This document shows positions 32,095-40,443 of a stretch of DNA of 49,193 nt, piece after piece (position 1 is the stretch's first letter; each line of letters opens with the position of its first letter). Source of the stretch: Desulfobacterales bacterium (GTDB taxonomy: Bacteria > Desulfobacterota > Desulfobacteria > Desulfobacterales > UBA2174_A); assembly GCA_025454075.1 (NCBI GenBank), contig JALOPD010000008.1, positions 1 to 49,193 on the forward strand, given 5' to 3'. The position numbers and the translations under genes were made by a program. The notes under the pieces are model-generated. The model was not told the origin of the DNA, did no database searches, and saw nothing but the letters and a program-made list of their open reading frames with translations.

Positions 32095-33570
32095 ATGCTG
32101 CATCTTACCGCCGTGGACCTCAAGCGCCGGAAAATCAAAGCCCTTTTCATCCCCGTCTGCGAGGACCGGCGGATTCACGTCGACCCGGGGGTCGCTGCCC
32201 TCGTGGAACGGGCGCTGGCCATCGAGGAGTTCAAGGGCAAAAAAGACCAGGAGATCACGTTGTACCAGCCGCCCGGGTGCGCGGCCGAACGGGTGGTTTT
32301 CAGGGGGCTCGGCAGGGCCGGGAGCTTGGACGCCGAGGCGCTGCGCCGGGCTGCGGGCCATAGCGTCAAACGGTGCATAAAGCTGGGGCTGCCGCGCATG
32401 TGGCTGGCCGCCCCGGATCCCGCCGCCGCCGGCATCGAAGAAACAGACATGTTGCGGGCGATGATGGAAGGCGCCTTTTTGGGCAACCACGTGTTCGACC
32501 GTTACAAGCAGGAGAAGGACTTCAAACCTCTGGCGCGCGTCGACCTCGTCGCCCCGGCGGCGTCGGCGGCGCGGCACCGCCGCCTCGCGGCCGAAGTCCG
32601 AACGGTGTGCAGCGGGACGCTCATGGCCCGCGAGTGGGTCAGCCTGCCCTCCAACGCCAAACCCCCCGCCGAGCTTGCCGCGCTCATCGCCCGCGAGGCC
32701 AAAACGCAGGGACTTGCCGTCGAAGTGCTGGCCGAGAAGGAGCTGCGCCGCAAGAACATGGGGGCGCTCCTGGCCGTGGCCGCCGGCAGCAGCAACCGCC
32801 CGGCCATGGTGATCCTCCGGCACAAGGGCGGCGACCGGCGCCCGCCGGTGGTCCTGGTCGGCAAAGGCGTCACCTTCGACTCGGGCGGCATCAACATCAA
32901 GACCGGCGACTCCCTGCCCGACATGAAGGGCGACATGGCCGGTGGGGCCGCGGTGGCCGCCGCCCTGATCGTGGCCGCCCGGCTGAAACTGAAGCGTCAT
33001 CTGGTCGGGGTGATACCCCTGGTGGAGAACATGGTCTCCGGCACGTCCACCCGGCCGGGGGACATCGTCTCGACGTTCACCGGCAAGACCGTGGAAATCG
33101 GCAACACGGATGCGGAAGGAAGGCTGATCCTGATCGACGCCATGGCCTACGCCGCGTGGCGGTTCAAACCCGAGGTGATGATCGACGTCGCCACCTTGAC
33201 GGGCGCCTGTGTGGTGGCGCTGGGCGAGAAAATCGCCGGCGTCTTCTCCGCGGACGAAGCCCTGCAGGCGGCCCTGGTCGCTGCGGGTCAACGCACCCAC
33301 GAGCGCTGCTGGCCCCTGCCGCTGCCGGGGGACTACAAGGAGTTCCTGAAGAGCTCCTACGCCGACATCAACAACATGCCCAACACCCGCTACGGCGGCG
33401 CCATTTCCGCCGCCTTGTTTTTGTCGGAGTTCGTCGGCGACACCCGCTGGGCCCACATCGACATCGCCGGCCCGGGCTTTCACAAAAAGGAAGACGCCTA
33501 CTGCGGCCCCGGCGGCACCGGCTTCGGGGTGCGGCTTCTGCTCGACTGGTTGATGTCCAGCCGCCGGTAG
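32095..33570 (+). CDS. pepA: Leucyl aminopeptidase (M17)
   Basis: A 491-residue cytosolic aminopeptidase of normal length. The catalytic domain begins with VGKGVTFDSGGINIK (metal-binding lysine and aspartate), continues DMKGDMAGGA and ends in the M17 signature NTDAEGRLIL. The N-terminal macro-like domain is present. It releases N-terminal residues from peptides using two divalent metals. CAGGAGA precedes the ATG at 32095. A separate promoter lies upstream, so it is probably its own transcription unit. Confidence 0.96.
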   Translation: MLHLTAVDLKRRKIKALFIPVCEDRRIHVDPGVAALVERALAIEEFKGKKDQEITLYQPPGCAAERVVFRGLGRAGSLDAEALRRAAGHSVKRCIKLGLPRMWLAAPDPAAAGIEETDMLRAMMEGAFLGNHVFDRYKQEKDFKPLARVDLVAPAASAARHRRLAAEVRTVCSGTLMAREWVSLPSNAKPPAELAALIAREAKTQGLAVEVLAEKELRRKNMGALLAVAAGSSNRPAMVILRHKGGDRRPPVVLVGKGVTFDSGGINIKTGDSLPDMKGDMAGGAAVAAALIVAARLKLKRHLVGVIPLVENMVSGTSTRPGDIVSTFTGKTVEIGNTDAEGRLILIDAMAYAAWRFKPEVMIDVATLTGACVVALGEKIAGVFSADEALQAALVAAGQRTHERCWPLPLPGDYKEFLKSSYADINNMPNTRYGGAISAALFLSEFVGDTRWAHIDIAGPGFHKKEDAYCGPGGTGFGVRLLLDWLMSSRR

Positions 33571-33676
33571 GCCATCGCTGGCTTCCCTCTTCGGGAAAAT
33601 GATGGTAAGGAAAGTGGCCGACGGGTGCAATCCTGTCCCTTCGAAGCGCAGACCCCAAAAATCGAGCAAGGAAGCT

Positions 33677-34261
33677 ATGGTCCCTCTACGGAAGATTAAC
33701 GGCAACGGCCATCTCGCGTTCTTTCGCGGTTTCCTTCGGAACCCGGCCATGATCGGGTCCGTCATCCCCAGCTCCCGCTTTCTGGAACGGCGGGTAGTCG
33801 AAGCCGCCGGCATCGCCTACTCCCGCATGGTGGTGGAACTCGGACCCGGCACCGGCGGCACCACCCGGGCCATCCTGGAAGCTCTGCCGCAGCGGTCGAA
33901 CCTGCTCGCGATCGAACTCAACCCCGATTTCGCGAACTATCTGAAGACCTATCCGGACCCCCGGCTGAACGTTTGTCTCGGAAGCGCGGAGCATATTCGC
34001 ACGACCCTGGAGGCCTTCGGCCATGCCCGGCCGGACGCGGTCGTGTCCGGCATTCCCTTTTCAACCATGCCGGCGGACGCCGGGCGCCGGATCGTTCACG
34101 AAATCTGGAACTGCCTGACCCCCGGCGGGAGATTCGTCGCTTACCAGCTGATGAACCGGGTGGCCCTCCTGGATCCCTTTCTGCTGGGGAATCCGCACGT
34201 CCAGATCGAGTTCCTCAATGTGCCCCCCTTGCGGGTCTACTCGTGGCAGAAACCCGCCTGA
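33677..34261 (+). CDS. Class I SAM methyltransferase, phospholipid N-methyltransferase-like
   Basis: A 194-residue protein like bacterial PmtA. The N-terminal amphipathic segment FFRGFLRNPAMIGSVIPSS is typical of the family. The SAM motif I is VVELGPGTGGTT, with the acidic residue AIELN after beta-2. Motif IV-like sequence is DAVVSGIPFSTM. It probably methylates phosphatidylethanolamine at the membrane surface, though rRNA-type or protein substrates cannot be excluded. The ATG at 33677 was chosen for its AAGGAA site; the frame extends upstream with no support. Confidence 0.85.
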   Translation: MVPLRKINGNGHLAFFRGFLRNPAMIGSVIPSSRFLERRVVEAAGIAYSRMVVELGPGTGGTTRAILEALPQRSNLLAIELNPDFANYLKTYPDPRLNVCLGSAEHIRTTLEAFGHARPDAVVSGIPFSTMPADAGRRIVHEIWNCLTPGGRFVAYQLMNRVALLDPFLLGNPHVQIEFLNVPPLRVYSWQKPA

Positions 34262-34342
34262 CCCCTTTTCCCCGATCCCTTTTCGATGATGGTTTCTAAA
34301 ACGCCTTTCCCCTCACCGCCGTAGCCGGGGGTTGCCCTTCCG

Positions 34343-34678
34343 GTGCTACTCACGCTTCTGGTGCCGGCCGTGGTTTCGATGAGCGCAGTGGCCATCCCGG
34401 TGTTCATGCCGGTGGCGGCCGGCGAGCTCGATGTTCCTGCCAGCCATGTCGGCATCTTCGTGTCCTTGATTTATCCGGGCGCGACGGTGTTCGTACCCGT
34501 CAGCGGGTTCTTTATCGACCGGTTGGGGCCGATATGCGTGAGCCAGATCTGCCTGGTGCTGTGTGCGTTGGGGTTGGTGGTTGAAACCACCGGCAGCTAT
34601 CCGCTCGGCTTAGTGGTCGTTGCCCTCGCGACCTTGGTTTGCGGGGTGGTTTGGTTGTTTTCTCGAACGTCGCGTTGA
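34343..34678 (+). pseudogene. MFS transporter remnant with internal deletion
   Basis: A 111-residue frame that begins like an intact MFS protein: TM1 (LLVPAVVSMSAVAIPVF), TM2, and the loop FFIDRLGPICVSQ. After TM3-TM4 it jumps to an ending (CGVVWLFSRTSR) that looks like the last helix and tail of an MFS protein. Roughly 280-300 residues appear to be missing. The GTG start is poor and no RBS is seen. It ends 6 bp from the convergent hisD stop. A genuine small membrane protein is possible but less likely. Confidence 0.65.
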
Positions 34679-34684
34679 AAAACC

Positions 34685-36010
34685 CTACTCGGCCCCGCGG
34701 CGAGCGAGACGGCTTAAGCGCACCCGGATGGTGTTCGCGTGGGCGCCCAGGCCTTCGACTTCAGCCAAGCGCATGATGTCCGCGGCCTCGCGGCGGAGCG
34801 CCGCGGCCGAATAATGGATCACGCTGGTGCGTTTGAGGAAATGATCGACGGAGAGGGCCGATGCGAAGCGGGCCGTGCCGGCCGTCGGCAGCACGTGGTT
34901 GGGGCCGGCGACGTAGTCGCCCACCGGCTCGGGCGTGTGCTCGCCGATGAAGACCGCGCCCGCATGGCGGATGCGGCCCAGGTGCGCAAAAGCGTTGCGC
35001 AGGTGCAACTCGAGGTGTTCGGGCGCCACGCGGTTGGAGAGCTCGATCGCCTTTGACACGTCCTTCACCACGAAAACCGCGCCGAACCTCTCGATGGATC
35101 GGCGCGCAATCTCGGCGCGACCCAGCTGCGGCAACTGGCGCAGCACCTCGTCCCGGACGCCCGCGGCGAGCTCCGGCGAGGTGGTGACCAGCACGGCCGA
35201 TGCCCGGGAGTCGTGCTCGGCCTGGGCCAGGAGGTCGGCGGCGATGAACTCGGGGTCGGCGGAGTCGTCCGCCGCCACCAGGACCTCGCTCGGGCCGGCG
35301 ATGATGTCGATGCCCACCGTGCCCGCCACGATTTTCTTGGCCAGGGTGACGTAGAGATTTCCCGGCCCCACGACGACATCCACCTTCGGGATGGTCGCGG
35401 TCCCGAAGGCCAGGGCGCCGATGGCCCAGGCGCCGCCCACCTTGTAGACCTCGGAAACGCCTGCCTTTCGGGCCGCGACGAGCAAATGCGGGTTGATGCG
35501 GCCGTCCGCCGTCGGCGGGGTTGCCATGACGATCTTCGGGACACCGGCCACCCGCGCCGGGATCGCGCCCATGAGCACCGAGGACACCAGGGGGGTTTTG
35601 CCCCCCTGCCCTCCCGGCACGTAAACGCCGACCCGCTCCACGGGATGGACCAACTGCCCCAGCATCGTTCCCGGCCGCTCGAGGCTGATGAAGCCCGTCC
35701 GGAGCTGACGGCGATGAAAGGCTTCGATCTGGGAAGCCGCGCGGTTCAAGGCGCGCAGAAAGGTGCGATCCGCCGACGCTTTCGCCGCCGCGAGCTCGCG
35801 GGCACCGGCTTTCATGTCTTTCACGGAATAGCCCGGCGCATCGAAGCGACGGGTGTAGTCCACCACGGCCTCGTCGCCGCGGGCTTTTACATCGTCCAGG
35901 ATCCGGCTGACGGCGGCGTGCTCCTTTTTAGTGAAGGCGAGCCCCCGGGAGGCAATGCGTGCGAGCGCCTTTTCGGCAGCCGGGGAAGGATAACCGAATA
36001 TCTTCAGCAT
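34685..36010 (-). CDS. hisD: Histidinol dehydrogenase
   Basis: A 441-residue zinc enzyme that carries out the last two NAD-dependent steps of histidine synthesis. Recognisable parts are [24 protein letters not shown], the zinc-site QAEHDS, the catalytic APEHLEL and GPNHVLPT. The ATG at 36010 has AAGGAG about 9 nt upstream; upstream in-frame codons lack support. No other his genes are adjacent, so it is a lone his gene here. A good promoter with an embedded palindrome lies 120-150 bp upstream. Confidence 0.97.
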   Translation of the reverse strand: MLKIFGYPSPAAEKALARIASRGLAFTKKEHAAVSRILDDVKARGDEAVVDYTRRFDAPGYSVKDMKAGARELAAAKASADRTFLRALNRAASQIEAFHRRQLRTGFISLERPGTMLGQLVHPVERVGVYVPGGQGGKTPLVSSVLMGAIPARVAGVPKIVMATPPTADGRINPHLLVAARKAGVSEVYKVGGAWAIGALAFGTATIPKVDVVVGPGNLYVTLAKKIVAGTVGIDIIAGPSEVLVAADDSADPEFIAADLLAQAEHDSRASAVLVTTSPELAAGVRDEVLRQLPQLGRAEIARRSIERFGAVFVVKDVSKAIELSNRVAPEHLELHLRNAFAHLGRIRHAGAVFIGEHTPEPVGDYVAGPNHVLPTAGTARFASALSVDHFLKRTSVIHYSAAALRREAADIMRLAEVEGLGAHANTIRVRLSRLARRGAE

Positions 36011-36128
36011 GGAGCGAGTCTCCTTCTGACGGGATGGAGAGGAAAAAAACAGGCGGCCGCAGGCCTTGAGGAGCGCTTCGCTGGAGGCAGCAACGGGTCG
36101 CTTTCGCCGAAGCCTGCAAGGCCGCTCG

Positions 36129-36164
36129 TTTATATGCAATTCCCTCGGTGCTTGTCAATTGCAT
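36129..36164 (-). promoter_or_regulatory. hisD promoter with overlapping 8-bp palindromic operator candidate
   Basis: On the minus strand TTGACA (36158-36153) and TATAAA (36134-36129) at 18 bp form a near-consensus promoter. The inverted repeat ATGCAATT/AATTGCAT (36134-36141, 36157-36164) overlaps both hexamers. A regulator bound there would block RNA polymerase. Confidence 0.65.
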
Positions 36165-36217
36165 CAACCAGGCGGCCGGTCATCACGGCTGAAAGGCGCT
36201 CCCACAATTATTAAACC

Positions 36218-36515
36218 GGCAATCAAATATGGCAACGCTTGTTCAAGTGAAGGCGGAGCGGGGTGCCCGCCGCGGCGAGCCGCAACCATCCGTTCAACGA
36301 ACCATCGTACGGCAGCCAGCCCGCTCCATACCGATCCGGACAGCCCCGGAGGACCGGACCTCACGGAGCCGACAGCCGCCGCTGCCTGTCTGCGGTATCC
36401 TTGAGGCGGCTGGGGGGCGTGGCAGGATCACTTGAAAAAATGGTTGCGGCTCGCCGCGGCGGGCACCCCGCTCCGCCTCTGCGTGAGCTGCTGGAGTTTG
36501 CCATATTTGATTGCC
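36218..36515. repeat. ~298 bp long-inverted-repeat (MITE-like) element
   Basis: The outer 18-mers (36218-36235, 36498-36515) are perfect inverted repeats containing AATCAAATATGG. Inner 39-mers (36251-36289, 36440-36478) are also perfect inverted repeats, beginning AGGCGGAGCGGGGTG. The 15-19 bp between each pair of blocks has diverged. The central 150 bp has no gene. This suggests a non-autonomous mobile element or a pair of repeats in opposite orientation. Confidence 0.85.
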
Positions 36516-36551
36516 GAAGTAATAAAAGCGGTCGATGCGCAGAAATAGCGT

Positions 36552-36579
36552 TTGACTTCCAGGCACGGTTTTGTAGAAA
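36552..36579 (+). promoter_or_regulatory. Possible serC promoter
   Basis: TTGACT (36552-36557) and TAGAAA (36574-36579) at 16 bp, just right of the inverted-repeat element and 106 bp upstream of serC. Confidence 0.5.
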
Positions 36580-36684
36580 TGTCCCTTAAACTGAAATCAA
36601 TGACCGTGCTTCACCCGTGAACCTGCATCTCCACCTGCAGCGCACGCGGCTGGTTCGGCAAGAACCTTTACGGAGGAGAACGCC

Positions 36685-37776
36685 ATGAAAGCCAATCGGA
36701 TCCACAATTTCAACCCGGGGCCGGCCGCCCTGCCCCTGGCGGTGCTCGAGGAAATCCAGTCGTCCTTTCTGAACTACAAGGGATCGGGCATGTCCATCGT
36801 CGAGCTCAGCCACCGCGCCAAGGAGTTCGAGGCCGTTCTGAACGATGCCGTTGCCCGGACCCGGCGGCTGCTCAAGCTGGACGACCGCTGTCACGTAATC
36901 TTCGTCCAGGGCGGGGCCAGCCTGCAGTTCGCCATGATCCCGATGAACCTCCTGGCCGACGGCCGCTCCGCCGACTACGTGAACACCGGCACCTGGTCCA
37001 CCAACGCCATCAAGGAAGCCCGGATGCTGAACAAGACGGTCCAGGTGGTCGCCTCCTCCGAAGACCGGCAGTTCACCTACATCCCGGCAAAGATCGCCTT
37101 CAGCCCGGGCGCCGTCTACGCCCACATCACCTCCAACAACACCATCCGCGGCACCCAGTGGCAGCGCTTCCCGGATACCAAAGGGGTGCCGCTCATCGCC
37201 GACATGTCCTCCGATTTCATGAGCCGGCCCTTCGACCCCGCGCCGTTCGGCCTCATCTACGCCGGCGCGCAGAAAAACATCGGCCCGGCCGGGGTGACCA
37301 TGGTCATTGTCCGCGACGACCTGCTCAAGCTCGTGCCCGAAAACCTGCCGGCCATGCTCAAGTACACCACCTTCACCTCCAAGAACTCGCTTTACAACAC
37401 GCCGCCGTGTTTCGCGATCTACGGCGTCCACCTCGTCTTGAAGTGGATCGAGGAGACCGTGGGCGGTCTCGAAAAGATGGCGGCCCTCAACCGCACCAAG
37501 GCCGAGCGGCTCTACGGGTGCATCGACGCCAGCGGCGGGTTCTACCGCGGCACGGCCGAGCCGGCCAGCCGCTCGCAGATGAACGTCACGTTTCGGCTGG
37601 CCGGCGAGGACCTGGAGAAGCGCTTCCTCGAGGAGGCGGCGAAGGCCGGCCTGGGCGGGCTGAAAGGCCACCGTTCGGTCGGCGGCTGCCGGGCATCCCT
37701 TTACAACGCCGTCAGCCTGGAGGCCGTGGATGCTCTGGTGGACTTCATGGGCTCCTTTGCCAAGCGAAACGGGTAA
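36685..37776 (+). CDS. serC: Phosphoserine aminotransferase
   Basis: A 363-residue class V PLP enzyme. The N-terminal signature is FNPGPAALP, the phosphate-site region QGGASLQF, and the PLP lysine is in AGAQKNIGPAG. The C-terminal GHRSVGGCRASLYNA is conserved in SerC. It converts 3-phosphohydroxypyruvate and glutamate to phosphoserine in serine synthesis (and acts in PLP synthesis in some bacteria). ACGGAGGAGAA precedes the ATG. No serA is adjacent in the window. Confidence 0.97.
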   Translation: MKANRIHNFNPGPAALPLAVLEEIQSSFLNYKGSGMSIVELSHRAKEFEAVLNDAVARTRRLLKLDDRCHVIFVQGGASLQFAMIPMNLLADGRSADYVNTGTWSTNAIKEARMLNKTVQVVASSEDRQFTYIPAKIAFSPGAVYAHITSNNTIRGTQWQRFPDTKGVPLIADMSSDFMSRPFDPAPFGLIYAGAQKNIGPAGVTMVIVRDDLLKLVPENLPAMLKYTTFTSKNSLYNTPPCFAIYGVHLVLKWIEETVGGLEKMAALNRTKAERLYGCIDASGGFYRGTAEPASRSQMNVTFRLAGEDLEKRFLEEAAKAGLGGLKGHRSVGGCRASLYNAVSLEAVDALVDFMGSFAKRNG

Positions 37777-37801
37777 GATCGACTGTCATTTTTCGACTTT
37801 C

Positions 37802-37831
37802 TTGACTTTACCGGGGCTGACGCGTTATTAC
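37802..37831 (+). promoter_or_regulatory. Possible promoter for the aldehyde oxidoreductase gene
   Basis: TTGACT (37802-37807) and TATTAC (37826-37831) at 18 bp. A 10-bp inverted repeat TCGACTGTCA/TGACAGTCGA (37779-37788, 37896-37905) brackets the site at 107 bp spacing and might be paired operator halves. Confidence 0.4.
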
Positions 37832-37932
37832 AGCTGCAGGTAATCCAGCGAAAAAACCTGTCCCTGATCCTGGCGATTGCGGAACCTGATACGGTTGACA
37901 GTCGAAACCCCATCGAACCAAAGGAGGAAGCC

Positions 37933-39675
37933 ATGGACAAAATTCTGAGGATCGACATGGGCGCCGACGGCGGCCCCAAGGTCAAAACCGAACCGGTCGG
38001 AAGCTATGCGGGGATGGGCGGCCGCGCCCTGACCTCGGCCATCGTCTCCAAAGAGGTCCCGCCGACCTGCCACCCCTTGAGCGAGGACAACAAGCTCGTG
38101 ATCGCCCCGGGGCTCCTCAGCGGCTCCGCCGCGGCCATGTCCGGCCGGATCTCGGTGGGGTGCAAGAGCCCGCTCACCGGCGGCATCAAGGAGGCCAATT
38201 CCGGCGGCCAGCCCTCCCAGATGATCGGCCGCCTCGGCTACGCCGCCATCGTCCTCGAGGGCAGACCCAAGGACGACACGCTCTACCGCATCTACATCAA
38301 CAAGGACAAGGTCGAGATCAAGGCGGACAAAAGCCTGAAGATGCTCGGCAACTATGCCGTGGCCGAAAAAATGAAAGCCGAATACGGGGACAAGGTCAGC
38401 TGCATCTCCATCGGGCCGGCGGGCGAGATGAAGATGGCCGCGGCCTCGGTGGCCTTCACGGACATGGAGCTCCGGCCCACCCGGCATGCCGGCCGCGGCG
38501 GCGTCGGCGCCGTCATGGGCTCCAAGGGCGTCAAGGTGATCGTGGTGGACGACGCGGGCTGCAAGGCCAGAAGCCCCCAGGAGGCCGAAAAGTTCAAGGA
38601 GGCCAACAAGGCCTTCGTGGCCGGGCTGCGCAAACACCCCGTCACCGGCCAGGGCTTGCCGACCTACGGCACCAACGTGCTCACCAACGTCATCAACGAG
38701 GCCGGCGCCTACCCCACCAAGAATTTCATGTGGGGCCGGTTCGACGGCTGCTCCAAGATCAGCGGCGAAACCCAGGCGGAAACCGAGAACGCCCGCGGCG
38801 GCGAGGGCTCCGCCACCCACGGCTGCCACCGCGGCTGCGTCATCCGCTGCTCCGGGACCTTCTACGACAAGGACGGGCACTACCTCACCAAGCAGCCCGA
38901 ATACGAAACCGTCTGGGCCCACGGCGGCAACTGCGGCATCGACGACCTCGACGCCATCGCCATGCTGGACCGCCTGGACGACGACTACGGCTTGGACACG
39001 ATCGAGATGGGCGCCACCATCGGGGTTGCCATGGAGGCCGGCATCGCGAAGTTCGGCGACGCCCAGGCGGCCATCAACCTGGTCAAGGAAGTCGGCAAGG
39101 GCACCCCGCTCGGGCGCATCCTCGGAAACGGCGCGGCCGTCACCGGCAGGGTCTTCGGCGTGGAGCGCGTGCCGGTCGTCAAGGGCCAGGCCATGCCGGC
39201 CTACGACCCGCGCGGGGTTCAGGGCATCGGCGTCACCTATGCCACCACCACGCAGGGCGCGGACCACACCGCCGGCTATGCGGTGACCGCCAACATCCTG
39301 GGGGTCGGCGGCAGCGTGAACCCCTTGAAACCCGAGGGGCAGATCGAGCTGTCCCGCAACCTGCAGATCGCCACCGCCGCCATCGACTCGACCGGCATGT
39401 GCCTCTTCATCGCCTTTGCCATCCTGGACCAGCCGGACACCTTTCAGGCGCTGCTGGATCTCCTCGGCAGCTTCGGCGGGCAGAAACTGACCGGCGACGA
39501 TGTCGTCGCTCTGGGCAAATCCATCCTGAAAATGGAACGCGAATTCAATGCGAAGGCGGGCTTCACAAAGGAGATGGACCGGCTGCCGGACTATTTCAAA
39601 AAAGAGAAGCTGCCGCCCCACGACGTCACCTTCATGGTGAAGGACTCCGACCTGGACCAGGTGTTCAACTGGTAG
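37933..39675 (+). CDS. Aldehyde ferredoxin oxidoreductase (tungsten family)
   Basis: A 580-residue AOR-family enzyme. The N-terminal domain has YAGMGGRALTSAIV and the pterin-contact region GRISVGCKSPLTGGI. The 4Fe-4S cysteines are in GCHRGCVIRCSG with the distal one in DSTGMCLF. Pterin motifs PEYETVWAHGGNCGI and GADHTAGYA are also present. AORs oxidise aldehydes to carboxylates and reduce ferredoxin (or the reverse) with a bis-pterin tungsten cofactor. Length is slightly short of the 600-620 of archaeal AORs. It is followed, after a hairpin, by an unknown 206-residue gene. The aldehyde is unknown; amino-acid-derived or benzoyl/acyl aldehydes are usual. Confidence 0.93.
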   Translation: MDKILRIDMGADGGPKVKTEPVGSYAGMGGRALTSAIVSKEVPPTCHPLSEDNKLVIAPGLLSGSAAAMSGRISVGCKSPLTGGIKEANSGGQPSQMIGRLGYAAIVLEGRPKDDTLYRIYINKDKVEIKADKSLKMLGNYAVAEKMKAEYGDKVSCISIGPAGEMKMAAASVAFTDMELRPTRHAGRGGVGAVMGSKGVKVIVVDDAGCKARSPQEAEKFKEANKAFVAGLRKHPVTGQGLPTYGTNVLTNVINEAGAYPTKNFMWGRFDGCSKISGETQAETENARGGEGSATHGCHRGCVIRCSGTFYDKDGHYLTKQPEYETVWAHGGNCGIDDLDAIAMLDRLDDDYGLDTIEMGATIGVAMEAGIAKFGDAQAAINLVKEVGKGTPLGRILGNGAAVTGRVFGVERVPVVKGQAMPAYDPRGVQGIGVTYATTTQGADHTAGYAVTANILGVGGSVNPLKPEGQIELSRNLQIATAAIDSTGMCLFIAFAILDQPDTFQALLDLLGSFGGQKLTGDDVVALGKSILKMEREFNAKAGFTKEMDRLPDYFKKEKLPPHDVTFMVKDSDLDQVFNW

Positions 39676-39703
39676 CCCTGCGGTTGCGCCGTCATTAAAC
39701 ACC

Positions 39704-39736
39704 GGGGGAGGCGTGATCCGCCTCCCCCTCTTGTTT
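39704..39736 (+). terminator. Terminator-like hairpin after the AOR gene
   Basis: A perfect 10-bp stem GGGGGAGGCG/CGCCTCCCCC (39704-39713, 39719-39728) with a 5-nt loop, followed by a T-rich tail TCTTGTTT. It lies 11-43 bp before the next ATG, so it may attenuate rather than fully stop transcription. Confidence 0.75.
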
Positions 39737-39746
39737 GGGAACCGAC

Positions 39747-40367
39747 ATGAAAACGCCCAGTCAACTGTCGCCCGCCCCCATGGATCTTGCCCTCACCATG
39801 TCAGGGAGTGCCGTTTCGCGGTTTTTCCCCATCCTGGGAGAAGGCCTCCTCGTCAAAGGGCCGGGGGGGGAGAACGTCGAGGGCTTTCTTCAAAAAGCGG
39901 CCGGCGTTTCCCCGGCCTATCTTAAAGACCGTGTCCAGACCGTTTTTCTGGACGGCCGGGCCCTGGACGATTGCAGCACGACCGTCGTCGGGGACGGCGC
40001 CGTCCTGGCGCTTTCGGCCGCCATGCCCGGTCTGGCCGGCGCCGTGCTCCGGCGGGGCGGGTTTTACGCCGCCATGCGCCGCCCGATTTCCCACGAGGGA
40101 GGGGGGGCGGCAGCGGCCGGCGCAGAGATCACCGTCACGCTCAAGCTCTTCAACTTGGTTGCCCGCGACCTCGGACCGGGGCTGCTGGGACGAGGCATTC
40201 TGCTGCCCGGCAGCCGCCTGAAGGATTTCATTGCGCGGCAGGGGCGGTGGATCTGGAAAGGTTGCAAGGGCGCGACGGTGGACGGCCGGAGGGTGGGGGT
40301 CGAGGAAGTACCCGGCCTGATTCGTCCCGGCCGCGAGGTCGTTTTGACCGTCGCTTCCGAACAATGA
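39747..40367 (+). CDS. AOR-linked protein of unknown function, possibly two beta-grasp domains
   Basis: A 206-residue soluble protein without signal peptide. I do not recognise a named family. The two halves each contain a segment like the end of a MoaD/ThiS fold: VQTVFLDGRALDD with VVGDGAVLALSAA in the first, and TVDGRRVGVEEV with LIRPGREVVLTVAS in the second, which begins ITVTLKLFNLVARDLG. Neither half ends in the Gly-Gly needed for sulfur carriage. Position after an AOR gene suggests a role with the tungsten cofactor or as a structural partner. The ATG at 39747 has TTGGGA 7 nt upstream. Confidence 0.7.
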   Translation: MKTPSQLSPAPMDLALTMSGSAVSRFFPILGEGLLVKGPGGENVEGFLQKAAGVSPAYLKDRVQTVFLDGRALDDCSTTVVGDGAVLALSAAMPGLAGAVLRRGGFYAAMRRPISHEGGGAAAAGAEITVTLKLFNLVARDLGPGLLGRGILLPGSRLKDFIARQGRWIWKGCKGATVDGRRVGVEEVPGLIRPGREVVLTVASEQ

Positions 40368-40443
40368 AACTCCCTCGGCATTCGCTGCGCCTTCAACCCC
40401 GCGGGCGGTGAATCTTTCGTCGGCTTATTTCCGTCACGAAACG

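Larger units (their letters stand above)
36011..36684. other. 674 bp divergent intergenic region hisD-serC
   Basis: No gene is seen. It contains the hisD promoter (36129-36164), a fragment resembling a REP end (GGCGCTCCCACA near 36195-36206), a ~300 bp inverted-repeat element (36218-36515) and a serC promoter candidate (36552-36579). Confidence 0.7.

Noticed and set aside
36218..36515. Insertion sequence
   Set aside because: No transposase reading frame lies between the inverted repeats, so it is reported only as a MITE-like repeat.
39747..40367. Annotation as a MoaD/ThiS sulfur carrier
   Set aside because: There is no C-terminal Gly-Gly, the protein is more than twice the normal length, and similarity is limited to short segments.
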